A stretch of 7,281 nt of DNA from Actinomycetes bacterium (GTDB taxonomy: Bacteria > Actinomycetota > Actinomycetes > Actinomycetales > Dermatophilaceae). Of the stretch, positions 1-4,321 are shown piece by piece. Each line of letters starts with the position of its first letter. Position 1 is the first letter of the stretch. Made by a program: the position numbers and the translations under genes. The stretch lies in NCBI GenBank assembly GCA_023451855.1, contig JAEXXY010000486.1, positions 1 through 7,281 on the forward strand, read 5' to 3'. The notes beneath the pieces were generated by a model. That model had not been told where the DNA came from. It saw only the letters and a program-made list of their open reading frames with translations, and did no database searches.

Positions 1-288
1 GCCCTGGGCTGGGACGACGTCGGCGACTTCGCCGCGCTGACCCAGCTGGTCACCTCGTCGAGCGACCTGCCGGGGATCACGGCGATCGGCCCGGGCGACG
101 ACATCCTCAGCATCGACTCGACGGCGACAGTCGCCACCGGGGGCCGGCTCGTGGCCCTCATCGGTGTCGAGGACCTCGTCGTCGTCGACACCCAGGACGC
201 CCTTCTCATCACGCGCCCCGGGCGGGCCCAGGACGTCAAGAGGATCGTCGAGGAGCTCACGGCGCGCGGGCGCACCGACCTCACCTGA
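1..288 (+). CDS. manC: Mannose-1-phosphate guanylyltransferase, C-terminal part (5' end outside window)
   Basis: The enzyme joins mannose 1-phosphate and GTP to give GDP-mannose and pyrophosphate in the cytoplasm; GDP-mannose is the donor for mannosyl lipids, lipomannan and protein mannosylation. Only the last 95 codons are present, in frame from base 1, ending at TGA 286-288. The fragment begins with the conserved GWDDVGDF block (fragment residues 3-10), which closes the nucleotidyltransferase domain in this family. It is followed by the C-terminal beta-rich tail, with LVALIGVEDLVVVDTQDALL and a final QDVKRIVEEL helix, both typical of stand-alone actinobacterial ManC-type enzymes. No phosphomannose isomerase cupin follows, so it is the short form. 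The catalytic N-terminal half cannot be checked. A related sugar-1-phosphate nucleotidyltransferase is possible but the tail fits the mannose enzymes best. A strong hairpin begins 12 bases after the stop. Confidence 0.88.
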   Translation, partial: ALGWDDVGDFAALTQLVTSSSDLPGITAIGPGDDILSIDSTATVATGGRLVALIGVEDLVVVDTQDALLITRPGRAQDVKRIVEELTARGRTDLT

Positions 289-299
289 CCCGGCGCCCT

Positions 300-339
300 T
301 CCCGAGCGGCCAGGTTCTGCACGAACCGGCCACTCGGGG
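300..339 (+). terminator. Long hairpin after manC, probable intrinsic terminator without T-tract
   Basis: Starting 12 bases after the manC stop, CCCGAG (301-306), GGCC (308-311) and GGTTC (313-317) pair with GAACC (323-327), GGCC (328-331) and CTCGGG (333-338) around a TGCAC loop (318-322). This gives 15 Watson-Crick pairs interrupted only by a C307/A332 opposition and a bulged A312; T300-G339 adds a wobble. No run of T follows, as is common for terminators in high-GC actinomycetes. It ends 25 bases before the GNAT start, so it would separate the two transcripts. A role as a leader structure or protein site is not excluded. Confidence 0.65.
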
Positions 340-352
340 CGTCACGCGGCGC

Positions 353-358
353 GACAGT
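353..358 (+). promoter_or_regulatory. Weak candidate -10 box for the acetyltransferase gene
   Basis: GACAGT lies six bases before ATG 365. It keeps the A at position 2 and T at position 6 of the actinobacterial TANNNT -10 box but not the first T. The spacing is the same as the better boxes before the dehydrogenase gene and sdhC, which would give a leaderless message. No convincing -35 is seen, and the only Shine-Dalgarno-like bases are GGTGG at 359-363, too close to the ATG. Confidence 0.25.
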
Positions 359-364
359 GGTGGC

Positions 365-1168
365 ATGACCTCGATGCTGCCCGGACAGGGCGAGTACCTG
401 ACGACCGGATGGGAGCGCGACCTCGACCCCGCCGACTCCCTCGTGCGCCAGGGCATCGACGCTCACGTGTCGTGGGCGCGCGCGCTGACGACGGCGTCGC
501 GCGGCCGGTTCGTCGAGGCCGACGCCTTCTGCGCCGGCTTCGGGGGTGGCGCGTCGGCACTGCTCAACTGGGCCATCGTGACGCGGCCACCGGAGGACTG
601 GGGAGCCGTGGCGGCGGAGGTCGTCGCGGCGTACGGGCCTGACGCGTCCGCCATCGTCGTCAGCCCGTTCCCGACGCCCGATCTCGCCCCCTACGGCCTC
701 GGGCTCGTCGGCCACCCACCGTTCATGCTGCGGCCGACCTCGACCGTCACCGAGCCGCCGCGGACAACCATCGAGGTGCGCGAGGCCGTCGACCACGACG
801 CGCTCGTCACCGCGGAACGCGTTCTCGTCGAGGGCTATCCGATGCCCGACATGGCCGGCCTGCCACCTGGCGACTTCTACCGGACCGACGTCGTCGGCGA
901 CACGACGCGCGTCTTCGTCGGGTACGCCGACGGCGAGCCGGTGGCCACCTCTGCCGCCCACTCGGCCGCCGGGCTCACCGTCGTGGAGAACGTCGCCGTC
1001 CTCGGCTCGGCCCGCGGACGCGGCGCCGGAGCCGCAGCGACGTGGGCCGCGACGACCGCCTGGCCGCAGCAGCCGGCCGCCCTCATCGCCAGCGACGACG
1101 GCCAGCCGGTGTACGAGCGGCTCGGCTACCTGCGCGTCGTGCGCTGGACCTGCTGGGTCAAGCCGTAG
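365..1168 (+). CDS. GNAT-family N-acetyltransferase, substrate unknown (267 aa)
   Basis: Likely moves an acetyl group from acetyl-CoA to an amine; the acceptor cannot be told. The C-terminal half (about residues 135-267) looks like a GNAT domain: strand VFVGYADGEPVATSAAH (183-199), strand ENVAVL (208-213), then SARGRGAGAA (215-224), matching the acetyl-CoA pyrophosphate loop R/Q-x-x-G-x-G/A (R217, G220, G222), and near the end PVYERLGY (248-255), the usual GNAT tyrosine motif. Residues 1-130 are less conserved in appearance and may be a divergent N-terminal GNAT-like lobe. ATG 365 was chosen because it clears the manC gene and its hairpin; ATG 374 is an alternative. The frame is open further upstream to 164 but that part overlaps manC. 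It overlaps the opposing dehydrogenase gene by 11 bases at the 3' end. Family call is fairly sure, function is not. Confidence 0.8.
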   Translation: MTSMLPGQGEYLTTGWERDLDPADSLVRQGIDAHVSWARALTTASRGRFVEADAFCAGFGGGASALLNWAIVTRPPEDWGAVAAEVVAAYGPDASAIVVSPFPTPDLAPYGLGLVGHPPFMLRPTSTVTEPPRTTIEVREAVDHDALVTAERVLVEGYPMPDMAGLPPGDFYRTDVVGDTTRVFVGYADGEPVATSAAHSAAGLTVVENVAVLGSARGRGAGAAATWAATTAWPQQPAALIASDDGQPVYERLGYLRVVRWTCWVKP

Positions 1169-2135
1169 GGCCGGGCACGCCGGTCTCGTCGCGGACGAAC
1201 CGCCAGAACCGGTCCACGTCGTCGCCTGACTCGACGCCGACGGGTGCGTAGTGCGTCGGCCGGCGCCGCCGGTCGTGCCAGAAACCACCGGTACCGGTGG
1301 CGTCTGCGGTGGCCGTGAGCCAGACCGCGGTGTCGGCGCCCGAGTCGGCGTCGCGAAGCAGTGGACCGGTCAGCGCGGCGAACCGGGGCAGCGAGTCGGT
1401 GACGCCCGGGGTGTCGGCCCACCCCGGGTGCATCGCATTGACCCGGATGTCGGCAGCCGCGAGGTCGCGGGCCCACAGCTCGGTGAGGACCAGCTGCATC
1501 CGCTTGGTGCGCGCGTAGGCCGTGACCCCCGAGTAGCCGCCCGACGCGCTCTCGTTCCACTCCGGGTCGTCGGCGTCGAGGCGCTGGCCGTACGCCCCGC
1601 CCGAGGTCACGACGACGACGCGCCCGCCGGCGAGGGCGTCGCGCAGCCCGTAGGTCAGCACGTGCGGGCCGAGGACGTGGGTGGCGAGCGACAGCTCGTG
1701 TCCCTCCGGCGTGGTGGTGCGTCTCTGCGGCATGACGCCGGCGTTGTGGACGACGGCGTGCAGGCGCGGGACGCGCGCTGCAAGATCGCGGGCGAAGGCG
1801 GCCGTGGCGGCGAGGTCGCTGACGTCGGCCACGGCCGGCTCGACCTGCGCCCCGGGCACGTCGGCCTCGAGCCGGCGTCGGGCGTCGTCGAGGCGCTGCT
1901 CGTCGCGACCCGTGACGTGCACGACGGCACCGAGGCGGAGCAGGCCACGGGCCGTGGCGAGGCCGAGACCGCCGCTGGCGCCGGTGACGAGCACGTGCCT
2001 GCCCACGAGCGCCCCCGGCACGGGGTCCTCGGGCCACCAGGCGCGACGCACGGCCGGGCCGATGCGGGTGTAGCCGAGCACGAGGGACTTGTCCATGAGC
2101 CAGTCGAGCGCGGCTGCCGCGTCGTGGAGCACCAT
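1158..2135 (-). CDS. Short-chain dehydrogenase/reductase, DHRS12-like (325 aa)
   Basis: An NAD(P)-dependent oxidoreductase of the SDR superfamily with unknown substrate. The Rossmann fold starts after a 45-residue N-terminal extension: TGASGGLG (51-58) is the dinucleotide-binding glycine motif, NAG (131-133) the structural motif, Ser178 in VVVVTSGG, and Tyr207-x3-Lys211 (YARTK) complete the catalytic set, with HPG at 236-238 after the active site. The N-terminal extension (LDWLMDKSLVLGYTRIG, residues 10-26) and the tail containing FWHDRRRRPTHYAP (285-298) recall proteins annotated as DHRS12-like; this is from memory of the family. ATG at 2133-2135 has a GGTGG 4 bases upstream and a TAGGGT box 6 bases upstream, so either leadered or leaderless translation can be argued. 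The gene is divergent from the glycosyltransferase (119-base gap) and convergent with the acetyltransferase. All catalytic residues are present, so it should be active. Confidence 0.87.
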   Translation of the reverse strand: MVLHDAAAALDWLMDKSLVLGYTRIGPAVRRAWWPEDPVPGALVGRHVLVTGASGGLGLATARGLLRLGAVVHVTGRDEQRLDDARRRLEADVPGAQVEPAVADVSDLAATAAFARDLAARVPRLHAVVHNAGVMPQRRTTTPEGHELSLATHVLGPHVLTYGLRDALAGGRVVVVTSGGAYGQRLDADDPEWNESASGGYSGVTAYARTKRMQLVLTELWARDLAAADIRVNAMHPGWADTPGVTDSLPRFAALTGPLLRDADSGADTAVWLTATADATGTGGFWHDRRRRPTHYAPVGVESGDDVDRFWRFVRDETGVPGPTA

Positions 2136-2141
2136 GCCGCC

Positions 2142-2147
2142 ACCCTA
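2142..2147 (-). promoter_or_regulatory. -10 box (TAGGGT) for the SDR gene, leaderless spacing
   Basis: On the minus strand TAGGGT is followed by exactly six bases and then the ATG (2135-2133). This places a transcription start at or next to the A of the start codon, the arrangement typical of leaderless actinobacterial genes. No good TTGACA-like -35 is visible 16-19 bases further upstream. The same bases also contain a GGTGG that could act as a short Shine-Dalgarno, so the two readings compete. Confidence 0.5.
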
Positions 2148-2180
2148 GGCGGCCGCCCCGGGTCGCCGCCCGGCACGAGG

Positions 2181-2202
2181 TCGTCACCGAGCCGTCACCC
2201 GA
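2181..2202 (+). promoter_or_regulatory. Two 11-base direct repeats with CGTCACC core, possible regulator site
   Basis: CGTCACC occurs at 2182-2188 and again at 2193-2199, an 11-base period (about one helical turn), in the divergent region between the dehydrogenase and the mannosyltransferase. Tandem 11-base units with a G-T-T-C-A-C-C-like core are the form of actinobacterial PhoP boxes and other OmpR-family sites. The match is short and the region is GC-rich, so chance is a real possibility. Confidence 0.3.
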
Positions 2203-2219
2203 CCCACCCCGCAGTGTCG

Positions 2220-2232
2220 CCCGGCTGCCGGG
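2220..2232. repeat. Short palindrome CCCGG-CTG-CCGGG upstream of the mannosyltransferase gene
   Basis: CCCGG (2220-2224) and CCGGG (2228-2232) are perfect inverted arms around CTG, ending 22 bases before GTG 2255. It could be an operator overlapping the promoter or a small hairpin in the leader. Such GC palindromes are frequent in this base composition. Confidence 0.3.
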
Positions 2233-2254
2233 TCGGCCCGGCCACGGTGGTCCC

Positions 2255-3454
2255 GTGCGCGTCGCCATCGTCACGGAGTCGTTCCTGCCGCAGGTCAACG
2301 GGGTCACGACGAGCGTCTGCCGGGTCGTCGAACAGCTGGCCGACCGTGGCCACGACGTCCGGGTCGTCGCCCCACGGTGCCGGGACGGCGGCCCCGAGGT
2401 GTTCCACGGAGCCCGCGTGCACCGGGTCGCCTCGGTGCCGGTGCGCAGCTTCGACGTCGGCCTGCCGACGCGCGAGGTCGAGCGGGTGCTGCGTGGTTTC
2501 GCGCCCGACGTCGTCCACGTCGCAAGCCCTTTCGCGGTGGGTGCCGCCGGGCTCACGGCGGCCCGACGCCTCGCCCTGCCGACCGTCGCGGTCTACCAGA
2601 CCGACATGGCCGCCTACGTGCGCCGGCACACGCCGGGCCCGGCCGGTGCCGCGGCGGCCGCGACGACGTGGCGCTGGATCCGCCGCGTCCACGCGTCGGC
2701 CGACCTGACCCTCGCACCCTCGAGCGCGTCGCTCGCCGACCTCGAGGCCCACGGCATCGAGCGAACTGCCTTGTGGGGGCGCGGAGTCGACGCGTCGCTG
2801 CACAATCCCGCATGGCGTCTGGATGCCCTGACACGAGCCCTGCGACGCGAGCTGGCCCCCGGCGGCGAACGGCTCGTCGGCTACGTCGGGCGGCTCGCTC
2901 CGGAGAAGGAGGTCGAGCGGCTCGCCGAGCTCACCGACCTGCCGGGCACGCGGCTCGTCCTCGTCGGGGACGGCCCCTCACGCGAGTCGCTGAGCGAGGT
3001 GCTCGGCGAGGCCGTGGCCCGCACGGCCGACGGCCGACCGCACGCCCCGCTCCCGCCGGCGTTCCTCGGCGAGCGGCACGGCGACGACCTCGCCCGCGCC
3101 TACGCCGCCCTCGACGTCTTCGTGCACACCGGCACCTCCGAGACCTTCGGCCAGACGCTCCAGGAGGCCGGTGCCACGGGTCTGCCCGTCGTCGCGCCCC
3201 GCGCCGGTGGCCCGGTCGACATCGTCACCGACGGCGTCGACGGTCACCTCTTCGACCCCGAGACACCAGGCTCGCTGCGGACCCACGTCGAACGGGTGCT
3301 GGGTGACCCCGTCCACGCCGATGCGCTCGGGCGCCGGGCGCACGAGCGCGTCGGCGGACGCTCGTGGTCCTCCGTCGTCGACCGCCTCGTCGAGCACTAC
3401 GCGACGGCGACGGACACCGCCGCGCAGCGCGCCGCCCGACGCGTCGCGGCCTGA
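2255..3454 (+). CDS. GT4-family glycosyltransferase, MgtA-like GDP-mannose-dependent alpha-mannosyltransferase (399 aa)
   Basis: Probably transfers mannose from GDP-mannose to a lipid acceptor at the inner face of the membrane, in making mannosyl glycolipid or lipomannan. It has the two-domain GT-B plan. The N-domain opens with MRVAIVTESFLPQVNGV, including the glycine of the acceptor-side loop (G16), and contains PDVVHVASPF (84-93) and the YQTD motif (114-117). The C-domain has GRGVD (175-179), GYVGRLAPEKE (209-219; R213 and K218 are the phosphate-binding pair), LVGDGPSRESL (236-246) and the GT4 EX7E motif E296...E304 in ETFGQTLQE, then GLPVVAPRAGGP. The order and wording match mycobacterial/corynebacterial MgtA as I remember it. 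Residues about 247-270 look like an extra loop before LGERHGDDLARAYAALDVFV. GTG 2255 begins the conserved N-terminus directly; GGTGG at 2246-2250 is a plausible weak ribosome site. manC just upstream fits GDP-mannose as donor. Other GT4 donors or acceptors are possible; I leave the symbol empty. Confidence 0.88.
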   Translation: MRVAIVTESFLPQVNGVTTSVCRVVEQLADRGHDVRVVAPRCRDGGPEVFHGARVHRVASVPVRSFDVGLPTREVERVLRGFAPDVVHVASPFAVGAAGLTAARRLALPTVAVYQTDMAAYVRRHTPGPAGAAAAATTWRWIRRVHASADLTLAPSSASLADLEAHGIERTALWGRGVDASLHNPAWRLDALTRALRRELAPGGERLVGYVGRLAPEKEVERLAELTDLPGTRLVLVGDGPSRESLSEVLGEAVARTADGRPHAPLPPAFLGERHGDDLARAYAALDVFVHTGTSETFGQTLQEAGATGLPVVAPRAGGPVDIVTDGVDGHLFDPETPGSLRTHVERVLGDPVHADALGRRAHERVGGRSWSSVVDRLVEHYATATDTAAQRAARRVAA

Positions 3455-3463
3455 CACGTGCTG

Positions 3464-3485
3464 CGACGCCGGGCCGGACGCGTCG
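3464..3485 (+). terminator. Weak hairpin after the mannosyltransferase gene
   Basis: CGACGC (3464-3469) and GCGTCG (3480-3485) form a 6-bp GC-rich stem with a 10-base loop, starting 9 bases after the stop codon. No T-run follows. It may help end the transcript, but the stem is short and the right arm lies in the CCGGACGCGTC motif (3474-3484) that also recurs after sdhB. Confidence 0.35.
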
Positions 3486-3503
3486 AGGGTTCGTGGCCGG
3501 TCC

Positions 3504-3531
3504 GTGACCTCAGGGCTGTTGGAATGGTCAC
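3504..3531. promoter_or_regulatory. Inverted repeat GTGACC-N16-GGTCAC upstream of sdhC
   Basis: GTGACC (3504-3509) and GGTCAC (3526-3531) are perfect 6-base inverted arms separated by 16 bases, centred about 75 bases before the sdhC start. That is a position where an activator or a looping dimeric regulator could bind. The spacing does not fit the Crp/GlxR pattern (TGTGA-N6-TCACA). The site may be chance. Confidence 0.3.
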
Positions 3532-3540
3532 AGTGCGCGC

Positions 3541-3552
3541 TACCCGGGGGTA
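3541..3552. promoter_or_regulatory. Palindrome TACCC-GG-GGGTA just upstream of the sdhC promoter
   Basis: TACCC (3541-3545) and GGGTA (3548-3552) are inverted arms with two bases between them, lying at about -52 to -41 from the predicted start, directly upstream of where a -35 would be. It holds a G5 run flanked by C and T, similar to the G-run sites bound by RamA ahead of sdhCAB in Corynebacterium, but G-runs are common here. A regulator site is a guess. Confidence 0.3.
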
Positions 3553-3580
3553 CGGCGTCGGAGCACGGAATCTGCGGCGG

Positions 3581-3586
3581 TAGGGT
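3581..3586 (+). promoter_or_regulatory. -10 box (TAGGGT) of the sdhCAB operon, leaderless spacing
   Basis: TAGGGT is followed by six bases and then GTG 3593, so with a normal -10 to start distance transcription would begin on the G of the start codon. No Shine-Dalgarno is present in the bases before GTG 3593, which supports a leaderless message. The -35 is poor: the best spaced hexamer (GTCGGA, 3557-3562) matches TTGACA at only two positions, which suggests dependence on an activator. Confidence 0.6.
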
Positions 3587-3592
3587 GCGCGA

Positions 3593-4318
3593 GTGGCCAC
3601 CAACACTCTCCCAGCGACGGGATCCCAGAGACCTGCGTCGGCTCGCCGCACCACGGTGTTCATGAAGTTCCTCATGGCCGTGTCGGGCGCGCTCTTCGTC
3701 TTCTACGTGCTCCTGCACATGTACGGGAACCTCAAGATCTTCGGCGGTGTCGAGGCGTTCGACGAGTACGCGCTCCACCTGCGCACCCTGCTGACGCCGA
3801 TCCTGCCCTTCGGCGGGTTCCTCTGGCTCTTCCGTGCCCTGCTCGTCGTCGCGCTCCTCGCCCACGCCTACGCCGCCTTCCACCTGTGGAGCCGGGCCAA
3901 CGGTGCGCGGACGACCCGCTACGTCGCCAAGGAAGCCGCCCGCGCGACCGTCAAGAGCAAGATGATGCGCTGGGGCGGCATCGCCCTGCTGCTCTTCCTC
4001 GTGTGGCACCTGCTTCAGTTCACGATCCTCAAGTTCAACGTCGGCCCGGACGCGGTGTCCGGTGACAGCGCCGGGCAGCTCGTCATCTCGAGCTTCCAGG
4101 TGTGGTGGGTCGTCCTCATCTACCTGCTCGCCCTCGTCGCCCTCGGGATGCACCTGTGGCACGGCGTGTGGAGCGCCACGCAGACGCTCGGCTGGGCCTC
4201 CACGGCCCGGGCCCGCCGCACCGCCAAGGCCACCGCGACGGTCATCGCCCTCGTCACGGCCGTCGGGTTCGCGCTGCCGCCGCTCGCCATCCTGTTCGGA
4301 ATCGTCAAGGGGAACTGA
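3593..4318 (+). CDS. sdhC: Succinate dehydrogenase cytochrome b subunit (di-haem b558 type, 241 aa)
   Basis: Membrane anchor of complex II; it carries haem b and passes electrons from the SdhB iron-sulfur clusters to quinone. Five hydrophobic helices are visible at about 24-46, 74-98, 126-148, 168-190 and 215-237, as in the single-polypeptide anchors of Bacillus SdhC and Wolinella FrdC rather than the split SdhC/SdhD. Histidines H42 (LLHMYGNL), H91 (LLAHAYAAFHLW), H139 (VWHLLQF) and H187 (GMHLWHG) lie in helices 1-4 at near-equal spacing (49, 48, 48), the pattern expected for the four axial ligands of two haems; H97 and H190 are nearby alternatives. Length is normal for the actinobacterial family. 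The GTG start is chosen because of the TAGGGT box six bases upstream; the next in-frame ATG (3662, residue 24) lies just before the first helix and would drop the cytoplasmic N-terminus. First gene of the operon, 3 bases before sdhA. Menaquinone as partner is inferred from family type. Confidence 0.95.
   Translation: MATNTLPATGSQRPASARRTTVFMKFLMAVSGALFVFYVLLHMYGNLKIFGGVEAFDEYALHLRTLLTPILPFGGFLWLFRALLVVALLAHAYAAFHLWSRANGARTTRYVAKEAARATVKSKMMRWGGIALLLFLVWHLLQFTILKFNVGPDAVSGDSAGQLVISSFQVWWVVLIYLLALVALGMHLWHGVWSATQTLGWASTARARRTAKATATVIALVTAVGFALPPLAILFGIVKGN
4307..4313 (+). promoter_or_regulatory. Strong ribosome binding site for sdhA
   Basis: AAGGGGA sits inside the last codons of sdhC, eight bases before ATG 4322. 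It is the best Shine-Dalgarno in the window and supports efficient, possibly coupled, translation of sdhA after the sdhC stop at 4316-4318. Confidence 0.7.
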
Positions 4319-4321
4319 TCC

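Noticed and set aside
164..364. An upstream extension of the acetyltransferase frame beginning at 164.
   Set aside because: It would overlap manC in another frame and cross the terminator-like hairpin. The encoded stretch is Ser/Arg/Pro-rich filler, and the GNAT protein is complete from ATG 365.
1126..2556. Long open frames on both strands over the SDR gene (1126-2556 minus, 1251-2708 plus).
   Set aside because: They are Arg/Pro/Ser-rich shadow frames in the wrong register, while the SDR frame contains every motif of its family.
3521..3525. GGAAT upstream of sdhC as a -35 element of an ECF sigma factor promoter.
   Set aside because: No matching -10 element occurs 16-18 bases downstream. The TAGGGT box is a better explanation of the start.
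3608..3622. LPATG near the N-terminus of SdhC, resembling a sortase sorting signal.
   Set aside because: Sortase signals stand at the C-terminus before a hydrophobic stretch and charged tail. This one is at residues 6-10 of an inner-membrane cytochrome subunit.
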